Of a stretch of 64,000 bases of DNA, positions 1-12,300 are shown piece after piece. Position 1 is the stretch's first letter. Each line of letters starts with the position of its first letter. A program made the translations under genes and the position numbers. Origin of the DNA: Crossaster papposus (taxonomy: Eukaryota > Echinodermata > Asteroidea > Velatida > Solasteridae); assembly GCA_037893245.1 (NCBI GenBank), contig JBAIAA010000074.1, positions 558,001 to 622,000 on the forward strand. The letters are read 5' to 3'. The notes below the pieces were generated by a model. The model was not told the DNA's origin, searched no databases, and was given only the letters and a program-made list of their open reading frames with translations.

Positions 1-217
1 CCTCGGTTGAGATTTTGTACCTGGGTTGAAACTTTCGCCCTGGGTTTAACATAGTAGTAACTGATAACAAAAATGCTGTTTGCACAAAGCAGGTGTGAAA
101 CGACAAACAGTTTAACTTTAAAGTTAAAATATTTTACAAACACAACCCGTGGTGGCAGCGGGTTCTTCAGGGTTAAGTTCAACCCGGATTGAGAGGCTGT
201 AGTGTGAAAAAGGCTCA
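1..217. mobile_element. Fragment of family M TIR element (cut by window edge)
   Basis: The right end GAGGCTGTAGTGTGAAAAAG (191-210) resembles the inverted complement of the terminus of the complete copy at 58042-58427. The interior shares GGGTTGA/TTCAACCC motifs. The left end lies outside the window. Confidence 0.5.
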
Positions 218-280
218 ACATTTGGAATATTTTGTGTGTGTTATTTTACTTTGTAACATTTATTTTGTGTGGTGTTGAGC

Positions 281-592
281 ACTTAGGGAGACAAATTAGC
301 ATAAGTTTTTAGGTTATAAAGACTAGTGACACTTAGGGAGACATTTCAGTGTCTCCCTAAGTGTCTAGCTATCTTAAAATACCACATTTGGGAGTTATTT
401 TTGCTCTAGAACAACAGATTAGAGTCTAAATAGCATAAATCTCGAAGATCTTATAGAAAAGCGTTAGGGTAAACAAGTGTCTAGCTACCCTAAAAAAACG
501 ATATTTGGGAGTTATTTTTGCTCTAGAACGATTGATTAGGGTCTAAATAGCATAAATCTCGAAGATCTTACAGAAAAGCGTTAAGGTAAACA
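281..592. repeat. Hairpin plus 116-bp tandem duplication
   Basis: GACACTTAGGGAGACA at 328-343 pairs with its complement at 350-365, and a third arm-like copy lies at 281-294. The unit starting GTGTCTAGCTA at 361-476 is repeated at 477-592 with few differences. Confidence 0.8.
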
Positions 593-1392
593 AGTTAGGA
601 CTGTTTTAAGTTTGTGTACATTCCTATGGGATTGTCTCTCTAGGTGTTCGTGTTTTTTAAAATATTATTATTATTATTATTATTATTAGAAATGAACAAA
701 ATGTATGAAAAGCAAAATGATGCTGGATGATTTAAAGACTTGACAGGTAGACCAGAAGAGGTTATAAAACCTCTTCTGGTTACCTGTCATCATCGGATGT
801 CTTTAAATCATGTGGAGAAACTATTCTGACGTGAGTTATGATTCTAATTAAGCCCAGCGTGCCCGCAGCTTGTCAAATCCAATTTTATGCTTCTGTCTGC
901 TCATCGTTTCAAAAATACGACTTCCTGCTAAGCGGGAATGGGGCGTGGGGAGCTGGGCATTCCTATTAATCAGTTGACCACGTGAACTTGGTTGCAAGCC
1001 TTGCCAACAATAACAAACTGGTAGGAAGTCTGTCTGGCAAAAAAATACATCAGCCGTAATTTTGGACGTCCCCGATTTAAACATGGTAATGTTTGTTCGG
1101 GGCCAAATCCAAATTGCGGTTTATGTCAGAATTTTGTGATGTTTTGAAAAGAAATGATAAATATTTATCTATGAAATTAGCTGCTTGACATTCGAGAAAT
1201 ACATATCCACCAGATGGTCGTACACATGAATGTCAAAGAGTGTTTACATTTATAGCCATGTCTGCACATGTACTTGTACCTCTTCCTCTTGGTGCGTCAA
1301 ACCAACTGTACCAATCTTTCTTCCAAATTGTTGAGATTTTTTTTCCCTAATAAAAACCTGTTTGCCATGCCACACGTTCATGTGTATGCAGT
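593..1392. other. No gene seen; ATT microsatellite and one hairpin
   Basis: (ATT)n lies at about 663-687. A long hairpin at 727-812 has arms GACAGGTA-ACCAGAAGAGGTT and its complement, with outer arms around TTTAAA. Nothing else was recognised. Confidence 0.6.
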
Positions 1393-1640
1393 AGGGTTGT
1401 TTTAACATCACCGAGCCGAGGCACTGGATTATTTTTACGAAACTCGATCCGAGGCGGGTTCAGGCCGATGGTACCGGGAAGCAAACCCACGCATTTCCGG
1501 CCTTGCTCGCTGCTGACGGACATTTCTGGCCTTGCTCGTGACGTGTTTATGCGTCATCCGTTTTGAATCAGGGGAAAACTTTGTGTGTATACAGTCTGTC
1601 CTTTGGCTCGAACTGGGAATCGGGTACTTAATTAAAAAAT
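1393..1640. mobile_element. Family J TTAA element, degenerate copy (J6)
   Basis: It shares TTTTAACATCACCGAGCC, ACTCGATCCGAGGCGGGTT and the GCATTTCCGGCCTTGCTCGC segment with the complete copies at 38180, 38428 and 40006. The expected CCAGTTCGCGCC termini have decayed. Confidence 0.6.
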
Positions 1641-1992
1641 ATATGAGTATCTGGCTGTCAAAAACTAAACCCAACCCTAAAGTTCAAATCTTGGAAGTTG
1701 CTGCTCCGTTGTATTCTAACGGTATTTTTAAAGACCAAACAATACCGAAGAACTACATGTAGGTATGGATGGAGTTCAATCTTGAGTGAGTTGGCATGGT
1801 TTGGGTTATCTATGTCGAGATCTTATTTGTGAAATATCGAAAAGAGTGGTGTTTATAGGTAGCGATTCCTTATTTGCAGGAATCGAGGGTTGTGAAACCC
1901 TAAAAAGGTATGCAACAACTAATAGTGGGTTGTTGAGGTGATCGCCTTTCTCTTTCCATTGTCTTTTCCATTGTCCGAGAAGTTATTATGTA

Positions 1993-2388
1993 AACGTGAA
2001 TAAGATTAATACTGCTGCAAACTGCTTACTGGCTGGAATGACCTGAAATATACAAATCAAATAAGTTAAGAGGGCCTAATATTTCGATCTTAACAAGATC
2101 TTCTTCAGAGACTAAATGACTGTGTACAAGAAACAAACATATATAGGGCAATATACAGCATGATGTACATCATGGACGCTGAAAAAACACAAAAGAAACA
2201 AAGCACAGAGTTCAATGGAACAAACAACAAAAGGAGGATTAGGCTGAGGGATTAAAGGGTGAGGTCAGTGTGGGTAGGATCAAAGGCGGGGTAGGAACAA
2301 AAACAGAAGGGGTAAAGCCACAAGGAAAGGGGTCCAGGGTGGAGATCAAAGGGAAGAACTAACAAATAAGTATGAATAGGAGTAATAA

Positions 2389-2419
<31 letters not shown>

Positions 2420-2567
2420 TTTGAGGAAAACCAGAGAAGTGAGAACAAACAAAAACAACAACAAAAACAAAATTCTGGCAAGGAATGAATCTGAAACAGA
2501 TGACAAATGGAGAAAAAATAGAAGTTAATCATTTCCTAGTTGGATGTTAAGCCCATGTGGTTGAATA
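1993..2567. mobile_element. Family D interspersed repeat, longest copy
   Basis: The segment ATTAATACTGCTGCAAACTG through TAATATTTCGATCTTAACAA recurs, inverted, at 15238-15530 and, as a fragment, at 46191-46358. It is flanked by imperfect 18-20 bp direct repeats GTCCGA(GA)AGTTATTATG at 1973-1994 and 2568-2586. These look like a long target-site duplication, as left by target-primed retrotransposons. A G28 tract lies inside it. No open reading frame was recognised. Confidence 0.55.
2392..2419. repeat. G homopolymer, 28 bp
   Basis: Uninterrupted G run inside the family D repeat. Confidence 0.9.
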
Positions 2568-2586
2568 GTCCGAAGTTATTATGTAA

Positions 2587-3112
2587 TTTGTAAAGTTGGC
2601 TACGTACGGGTAGTCGATTCCATAATCTGGTGCCGGTTCCTGACATCAACGATCGGGTACTTGCGTACCCGGTTTCGATGCACAGCTTTAGCAGGCAGTG
2701 ATTAGGCTATTTTAACCCTTCCTCTATAAGACTTCTTTATGGGAAGTCAGTGTGTATGCAAAATCACTTCAGCTGGAGTACCTTGAATGATTCTTTCTGT
2801 GTACAGTGAATTGCACTTCTGTAGTTGGTGAATGTATATATTTCCACTAATGTCATCAAACCGTCAAAACAAGTTAAGCTGCTCACCACACGAAAGAAGA
2901 AGGATATACATGTACATACACCTAGTTGAAGGATATACACCTAGTTGACCTGTGGTTTTTTATGGAAGCCGGGTTAATGAAAATTTAAAATGGATTGCCG
3001 TAATTTTCTTTTTGCTAATGGCATAAACACATGATGACGTACATGTATACACCTGAAAGTAATTATAGTATTCTGCCTTTTTGTTCAGTCCAAGAATTTA
3101 GTTTAATATCCA
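2587..3112. other. Intronic stretch, nothing recognised
   Basis: AT-rich sequence with a short direct repeat (GGATATACA...CCTAGTTGA at about 2899-2948). No exon or element was identified. Confidence 0.5.
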
Positions 3113-3134
3113 CCCCCCCCCCCCCCCCCCCCCC
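3113..3134. repeat. C homopolymer, 22 bp
   Basis: Uninterrupted C run 79 bp upstream of the first ankyrin exon, continuing as ACCCCC repeats to about 3147. Confidence 0.9.
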
Positions 3135-3213
3135 ACCCCCACCCCCCAAAAAAGTAGTTGTGTTGATTTCTGATTCGATAACAAAGTTGTTTTCTTTGTT
3201 TGTTTTTTGACAG

Positions 3214-3312
3214 AATGGCTGGTCGTCGTTGATGTGGGCAAGTTACAAGGGCCATTCTGATGTTGCGGAAGAATTACTAGAGCAGGGAGCATCACCCAAT
3301 GTCCAAGCACAC
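3214..3312 (+). CDS. Kidins220: Kidins220 exon 1 in window: one ankyrin repeat
   Basis: 99 bp, phase 0 at both ends, residues 1-33. The acceptor is ...TTTTTTGACAG and the donor GTAGGT. It encodes one ankyrin repeat with a core like [17 protein letters not shown], which matches the human LMWACYKGRTDVVELLL repeat, the fourth one as I recall it. A 22-bp C tract (3113-3134) lies 79 bp upstream, so the pyrimidine-rich stretch before this acceptor is unusually long. The preceding exon is not in the window. Confidence 0.9.
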
Positions 3313-6300
3313 GTAGGTTGAATTGAACCATAAACATTGTCAAACATGTGTAAAGGTGATGAAGTACGGTAACATTCATTATCAAATATTCATAAATGTC
3401 TTGGAGAGTTGATAGCTTCTGATTGGTCGAGACTCGGTCACATGGAGGGTGTTAATTAAAGGGATCGTATGTGTTTGGTAATTAAAACCCACTGTTTGTT
3501 TCAATCCTATATAGTTATAGATATATACCATAAAACTAACCTGTACAAATTTCATTTCAAAAGGTGGTAGCGATTTTGAGATGTTGCTGAAAATCTGGAG
3601 CGGTTATGTCCAAGCAGGAAGAATAATTTCCATTGGAATACACAATCTGAGAAACGTCACTGCAGTAACGCTTCTCAGATTCAAATTTGTTGGGATAAAA
3701 AGTGATATTTTTTTTCATAACCGCAGTACTTCAAAGTAAAAAGTTTCTAAAAATGCATTATACTATCCAATGCTGCTGTACTTCTTACCAAGTAAATTTT
3801 TATTGCCATTAATTTTTGGAGTAATTACCAAACGTATACGATCCCTTTAAGCATCACGTAAGCCAATGATTGGATAAATACAACAGTCCTATGGTCACTT
3901 GTAACAAGCATGCATCAAAACTCGATAGTGTACTCGCTATAAATGTACACGTAGAATGATTGTATCGAGCGCCTAGCATTTTTCAAAATGCACGTGTCGT
4001 CTGTTAACGCTGGCGCGTTGCTCTGCACGGTGGTCAACAGTGGTTACAGAAAAAGTAATCCACAGATTAGGACTAAATTTAAGTCAATATTTCAAAATTA
4101 AAAAAAATTAAAAAAAATTAAAAAAAACAACAGTATGCACAATCATTGAATAATAATTAAGACAACATCAACAAAATCACACCACGGAAAATCACCGGTA
4201 TATTGCAAAGCATGGATCCTAATTTAAAGGAAGGATACACCATTTGCAGATATCAAAGAATTTTACTACCAAATTATTAAGAAATATCTTACTTATTTGA
4301 AAGTAAATAAAGATTTTAGGCATCCAGCAAAGGGATTGCGTTAGATATCCTATAACTGTTCAAAAAAAATAAAAATCATGATCACTGTACGGCGATCGCG
4401 AAAAAAACAAGAATAACATAAAAACAATTGCCCGACACCGGTTGAAAACGAACGCTGTTTTTCTTGCTTTTCTCAGCATCCATGATTGTAAAACTTAGAT
4501 AGGTCCATTAAGCGATATTTACTATAAAATACAATCCCCTATATCCACCCATTTATGATAATTCAAGCAACTATCAATGGTGTATCATACCTTTAATAGT
4601 ACAATCGCCTAAAAATAAACTGGGTCATGCACGTCATTTCTTGTCTGTGTTCCCATTCAGAACAGACAGGGTTTTTTTCTCGGTAGTTTAATCCATGCTC
4701 AGACCTTTCAGGTCTACCGGATATATCTATTCAGCTTATCTCTCCCAGTGGAGGGATGAGGAATTTAGAACTAATATTTATCAAGATTCTTGTTGGCCAA
4801 TACAGGATTTTACTGTTTTCCACGGGGATGCGGTGATAAATCTCGCGTTCTTAAATAGAAGTGGACGAGAGATACTTAAAGCAGGCTTGTCTCTTTTGCG
4901 TGGGTTTTTTTTTATTAGGAGTTTGTTTATCGGAGAGTAACAATTTGTGTTGTTCTCCTCTCGGTCATTGATTTATATGATTTGAGGAAGGGTTAGACAG
5001 ATGATGGTTTGATGAGGGGTTAGACGATAGTTGTGAAAAGGCTTTCTGAGTATTAAAGGTACGATACACCATTGGTAATTGCTTGAATTATCATGAATGG
5101 GTGGATTTGAGGGGTTGTATTTTATAGTAAATACCATTTAACTGACCTGTCAGAAGTTTTACAACCATGGATGCTAGAAAAGCACGAAAAACAGCGTTTA
5201 TTTTCAACCGGCGTCGAGCAGTTATTCTTATGTTATTTGTCGGCGATCGGGAATTTTTCTTCATAAAATTTAATTTTTCAGAATAATTACAGGGTATCTA
5301 GCGCAATCATTTTGCTGGATGCCTAGAATCATTATTTACTTTCAGATGAGTAAGATATTTCCTAATAATTCGGTAGTAATTTTGTTCGATATGCAAATGG
5401 TGTATACTACCTTTAATTAAGTAATCCACAAAATGTAAGGACTAAATTTAAGGACTAAACAACGTTTGGTATGTTTGGACACCAAAATTAGGAGCCAGGA
5501 ATCATGTTCGGTGTAGCCGAATGTTTGGTATATAGCGGTGTTCCACTGTACTCGATTTCATAATCTGTAATCGGTTTCTGTTTCCACAGTCGGGTACTTG
5601 GGTACCTGGTCCTGATGCACAGCTCTAATCCCACGGTAAAAATGTTCTCGAAAGTGGCATGGTAGATTGTCTCATTAAACAAGATTTTTTTAAATTTTAG
5701 TTGACAGGTTCTGGGAAAAACAAACGTACATACGGCACTCACTCATCAGAGCAATCTTGAAGTGAAGAATGCATTTATTTATCTACCGTAGTATCTGGCT
5801 TTTAAACCATCAAAAACACCCCAACATTCATCCCGTGATGGGCCTTTTAAAATGTCAGATTCCTCCCACGAGCGCAACACTTGATATTTTTTTTCTCCAT
5901 GAGCCCAAAAGGCGAATGTATACATTACCCACCCAATGAGCGCATTCGTACGTCACCGCACAACGATGACGAAAGTGCTAGATTGATCGGGAACGAAAGA
6001 ACCTAATATCATAGACATTCCCGACGGTCGATGGACATGATGTGTCGAATATCCAGGTAACAAAAAAACGACCCGTAAAAAAACACCTCTTTAAAAATTA
6101 TTCCGATTTTTATATGCCCGTAGCACTTCCTGGGAAATATTTACGAAGTTGTTATCATCTCGGCACGGAGGCCCCTTGTTTTCTCTCCTATTTTATCCAG
6201 GAAAAGATGTTGTCTGGAATATGTAGAGTTTGGAATTTGTCATGCTGTGTCCATTAGCCTCCGTATTTTTTTCTACCGTTATATCGCTTTGAGTCGTCTA

Positions 6301-9300
6301 AATATCGACATCGGTTTGATGACGTCATCCGGTTTAGCTACATGTACTTTGGGCTTCCTTATGAATCTTTAATTGGAATCAATTTGCATCTGGTGTTACC
6401 AGCTCTGAATGACAACATACAGCAGCGGCTTCTTGGTTTTATTAAAAAATTTAATTGATTGCCCTTGGATTTTGTAAAAAAAAATATATGTACTCGTTGA
6501 TAATTAATTCTGATCTGCTGTATAGTGAAATAAGAAAATGTGATATTTGAAAACAACATTAAGCAACACTAGACGGTGCTGCCTTTTTGACCTGACACAA
6601 GTTTTATCTGTGGTCTTGTTCGTATCAAGATTTTTGCTTTTAAAATCTTCGCATGTCATAACACTTCACGTTACAATTACAATTATTACCCCCGCTGGGT
6701 TCAAACCCTGCCAGGAACATGGTGTTTGTGCCCTTGGGCAAGACACTTAACTACAATTGCCTCTCTGCACCCAGGAGTATAAATGGGTACCTGTGAGGGT
6801 CAAGGCCCTATTGTCGCGTACTCCGTGGCTTGGTAATAATAATAATTATAATTGCCTATAAAACACTCACAGATGCACCCATTTATACTTCTGGGTGGAG
6901 AGAGGCAATTGTAGTTAAGTGTCTTGCCCAGGGGCACAAACACCATGTTTCTAGCAGAGTTTTGAACCCATGCACCATCGCACATGAGTCACACACATAG
7001 AGCTATATTAAATTACTAGAGCGCTGGCTCGATGTACAGAGTGATGCCTGCCGGGCACATCCATGTTTGTGCACAAACCTATGGAAACCTCAACATTTTG
7101 TACGGCTTTTGTACGGCTATTTGCATATTTGCGTTTGTATTCTATACAGTGCATTACCGAAGCCGATACGCCCAAAAAAGCACGATCAGCAAATGAGTGC
7201 AAATGTGTGTGCGTATCTGCACGCTGCAGAGGTTTTTTTAACTGGCATGACGCGCAGAAGTTGTTTGCATCTGTTCGACTTGCACGCGCGTTGCATTTAG
7301 AGTACACTTTCAAAATTCAATCCATCTATTTGTATTTTGTTTTACAAGTACGCACATGAATTCAAAATGTCTCCGCGCATAAGAATGAGGAGTTAGCGCT
7401 CTAATAATTTAATATAGCTCTTTGGTCACACACCACAACCACTTGACCATTAAGAAAATTTCATCATTTTAAGGAAATGTTCTTTCTACTATTGAGTTGA
7501 AATTTTAATTTTGAAAAAAAATCTGTAGTTTTGTTCCGAGTTTCTGTACCCATAATCAGTACCATTGTTTTCATTGAATCTCTTTGAAATCCATTGAGAT
7601 AATCAGCTGTTCCTAACAAAAACACTAATGATACATAAAAGTGTACATTTCTAAACTAGTAAAATGACTTCTTAAAAAATATGGTCGACCAGTTAAAAAA
7701 TTAGAAATGATTTGGACATAAATTTGAACACATCTATTCTAGACTGTTTCTAGTTGTGTTAACAATCTTTGTATGTGTGTACATTTGAATTGAACACATC
7801 ATTTTCAGTACTTTTTCCCTGTTAAAGGTAGGGTACACCATTGGTAATTGTTTGAATTATCATGAATGGGTAGATTTGGGGGGTTGTATTTTATAGTAAA
7901 TATTGTTCAACTGACCTGTCCAAAGTTTTACAATCATGGATGCTGAGGAAAGCATGAAAAACTGAATTTATTTTCAACTGGCGTCGAGCAGTTATTCTTA
8001 TGTTATTTGTGTTTTTTTCGCGATCGCCGTCCGGCTTTATAAAATTATATTTTTCAGAATAATTACAGGATATCTAGCGCAATCATTTTGCTGGATGCCT
8101 AGAATCATTATTTACTTTTAGATGAGTAAGATATTTCTTAATAAATCGGTAGTAAATATTTTCGATATCTGCAAATACATCCTACCTTTAACATTGAAGT
8201 TGAGCTAGCAAAAGGAAGACTAAAGGTCGACTAAAAACCAAATTAATTAGCATATTCTTCTGAAAAGAGGCCAAGATTGAAACAAGAGCATCTGAAAACG
8301 ATCTGAATAATCTCTGTAGCGGTAAGGGCTGCTTTGAGTGCAGGCCAATATTGAAAACAAAAAAACGTGTTCGTATTTTTTTTTAAGTATGTTTTTCGTT
8401 GGCACTTAAAGGTAGTATACACCATTGGTAATTGTTTGAATTATCATGAATGGGTAGATTTGGGGGGTTGTATTTCATAGTAAATATCGTTTAACTGACT
8501 TTTCCGAAGTTTTACAATCATGGATGCCAAGAAAAGCACAAAAACAGCGTTTGTTTTCAACCGGGGTCGAGCCGTTATTCTTATGTTATCTTTGTTTTTT
8601 TGCGATCGCCATCCGGCGATCGCGAATATTTCTTTATAAAATTCAATTTTGTAGAATAATTACAGGATATCTGGCGCAATCCTTTTGCTGAATGCCTAGA
8701 ATCACTATTTACTTTCAATTGAGTAAGATATTTCTTAATAATTCGGTAGTAAATATTTTTGATATCTGCAAATGGTGTATCCTACCTTTAACCCTCCCCC
8801 GGACATTGTTACACATGCTCAGTGAGCATCATGATTCGCTTTGACGTGTGGGAAACCACTCAGTCATTTCTATGTGACCACAATAAATATTCATAATGCG
8901 CTGTACACATGGCCTGTGGCCACACGTACATATGCTTTATCATTTTGATAACAAGTGTTGTTTTGGATAATTTTTGCAGTTTAATAATCCGCATTTTTTT
9001 CAATGGATTTTGTTTCCTCTTCAAAATTCATATCAGCTGTTTTAGAATTAATAATGTATCTAACTAATGTATGTACCTTTATAAATGTACATGTATATCT
9101 ACAGATGTATATCCTACCTTTAAAGGTAGGATACGCCATTTGCAGATATCAACCAATTTTACTACCGAATTATTAAAAAATATCTTACTTATTTGAAAGT
9201 AAATAATGATTGTAGGCATCCAGTAAAAAGATTGCGCTATATATCCTACAATTGTTTTAAAAAATTGAATTTTATACAAACAATTCACGATCGCCAGACA

Positions 9301-12300
9301 GCAATCGCCCAAAAAACAAGAACAACATAAGTCCCACTGCCCGACCCCGCCTAAAAACGAACGCCATTTTTCTCCAAAACAACAGTTGTTATCAAAATGA
9401 TAAAGCACACAGATACACGTTGTATTTTATAGTAAATATCGTTTAACTGACCTATTCGATGTTTTACAATTATGGATGCCGAGGAAAGCAAGAAAAGTGG
9501 CGCTTGTTTTCAGCCGGCGTCGGGCAGTGGTTCTGGTTTTTTTATTGATTTTGTTTTTATAAAATTTTATTTTTCGGAACAATTATAGGATATCTAGCGC
9601 AATCATTTTGGTGGATGCCTACAATCAATATTTACTTTAAATGAGTAGGACATTTCTTAATAATTGGGTAGTACAGTTTTTTTATATCTGCAAATGTATC
9701 CTATCTTTAAGTGCGACACTCGTCAGCTGATATTTTTGACCCAATGTTTACCGCATGACATTGCAGTTTTCAGTGGGGGTCACCGCTCGACGCTCGCTAT
9801 ACTTTAACCCTCCTATATATAGGGCAGTTGCCATAGAGCTGTCTGACCTTTCAAAACCTTTCAAGTTTCCTGGACTGAAAGGTTTTGAAAGTTGAGAAAA
9901 CTGTCTGACAAAAGAAACCTATGAAAGATTTTGAAAGGTAAAACAACTTTCTGAACAAACTGGTGTGAGAAAAAACATACCTTTCAAAAGGTTTTGAAGG
10001 TGTAGTAGTGCAGTTGCAACAAATTCTGGAGCGTTTTGAAAGGTTCATACTTATTTACAGCCATTTTGTCAAGTAAGCAGATTTTGAAAGGTTTTGAAAG
10101 GTAAAACCATAGGAGGGTTAACGACGTGCAAAATGCCGACATACAATAAGTTTTTAACCAAAAGACAATGAAATGTGCAGTTTCAGCCCTGTCACTGAGT
10201 TGTGGAATATAAAACTAGGAAAGAAGATTACTGTGCAGGGGATTGTTTTCTCGGAAGACACACTTACATACGCACTGTGGACATTCCTTTGTCTTCGTGT
10301 AGTTAACAAACTTTGACTAAATACTCATTTTTCTCGCTTCCCCAAAACAAATTTACCCTCAAATTTGGATTATGGGCCTCTCAGCTGTCCCTTCTACATG
10401 TATCTTTTCTATATATAACCCTAACCCGTTTTTCCTCTAGCGCTCTTTTTCGGAAACTGAAAAACGGATTGTGAACGTGTGCAAGTCCACAAACCGTAAC
10501 CTCTTCCCGCATCGTGTGGACCTATATTGTTCGGAGGTCCACAGTGCGTATGCAAGACTAACTCATGAATACAACAAAATTTAAAACCCTACTGACAGCT
10601 CTTAGCAGTGTCACTTGTTCATTGATGTCCTTCTCGAACTCCCAAACCCACCACCTCCTCCTCCCCCTCCCCCCCCCCCCCCCCCCCCCCACAACCACAA
10701 ACGAGCCACACCGCAGTTTCATGATTGCAGTTTCATGATTCAACCAGAGAGGTGTATGGTAATCTTGAGTGTGTGTATAATCTCAAAGCCAAAGATTTAA
10801 TCAGGGTCAGTTCGGGTTGCTTCATTGTGTATCTGTGATGCAAATGGGGCCAATCATGGAGGAAGGAAAACATGGCCAATGGAATCCACCACTAATGTAA
10901 TACAGAAGAGCCGGCCCTAAAATATTTCATTTCCAACTCAGTCAAGGGATAAATAGGGGCCTGCTTCTTGCGTTACTGCTATGATACAAAGAAGGGTTCG
11001 TATATATATAAATGCTGTGTCGAAGTGTACAATATGCATGGACCTCTAGTGAATTGTAAATTTACACCGTTCAAAGCTTTTAGGACTGTCTCGGGCTCCG
11101 GGACTACAATCAGCTGAGGCCAATTTCACGGAGCTGCTCAGCACAACAAAAATTGCTTAGCATAAAACAATTCTCCTTGGTGAAACAGGGTTACAAACCA
11201 AATTTTCGGGTGTTGTGTATTGTTTGTGAGTGGAATTGAGATGGTTTTTGCTGAGCTTCAAAAGCACATGGAGTTTTGGTTGGTAACCTGTTTTTACTGA
11301 GCAAGACTTTGTTTGTGCTAAGCCAATATTTGTGCTAAGCCAATATTTTTGCTAAGCCAATATTTGTGCTTAGCAGCTTTATGAAATTGGCCCTAGCTAC
11401 TGACTTTTGCCAATGTAGTAGGCAATGATCGTACAGTGCTGCAGGTACATATAAAAGGCTAGACCATCTAACTACATGTAGGGCTCTATAAAGTTCTCCT
11501 TCTTTTTTTTAGTTTCTTTTTTGTTTCTTTTTTTTATTTGGTTTGTCGAACTAGAGCCCCACTTTAAGTTTAAGGGTATAACAGCTTGAACGTCTCACAT
11601 CCAGCTAAAAAACGTCACTACAAATATCACGACAAAACTTAACAATATACCTTAAAATCACCTAAATCTGCCTACATATGCATCAAAGATCAACTTCCAG
11701 GGCTTCTGTGGTATTCGCGAAACCTGTTTCGGATCGAGGTTCGTGAAAAAACAATCCCGCGCCTGGGCCTGGTCAAAGTCAAAATAATCCCGGCGCAAAT
11801 TGGTTAAAGTTAACTTACACCATATTCTGTTGAACAATTACTTTTATTTTTCAAAAACATTCATAGTCTGGTACCCATAAAACCTTGTCTCATTATACAG
11901 TGTTTCTTGTTTGTGTTTTTTCTCCCTCAGCATGGAGTTACCCCTATTATCTGGGCAGCAGGCCGAGGCCAGACCAGTGTCGTAGAATGTCTACTGAATC
12001 ATGGAGCCAAGGCCAACTCGGCTGATAAGGTATCCATCCACTTATTTCGCCATGCTCTCACCAACCATCCCGACTTGCAAATTGTTATTGGCAATAAGCT
12101 AACTTTTCTCAGAAATTTGTATCCTACCATACAAACACAAGAGCTTTAAGTTTCACTCACTCGAAGATCTGACAAGAAAGCTTGGGCAGCTGTTTTTGTC
12201 AGAATTTAATCAAATATGAACAAAAAAATCGCATTGTAATCTGTTTTGAGAAATCAACTCCTGTGATCGCAAATTGCAGCAGCTCTAAGATTTTAATTGA

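Noticed and set aside
6740..6985. Inverted repeats around 6845 as a regulatory hairpin
   Set aside because: The two arms are independent SINE tails in opposite orientation with typical body sequence, so insertion explains them.
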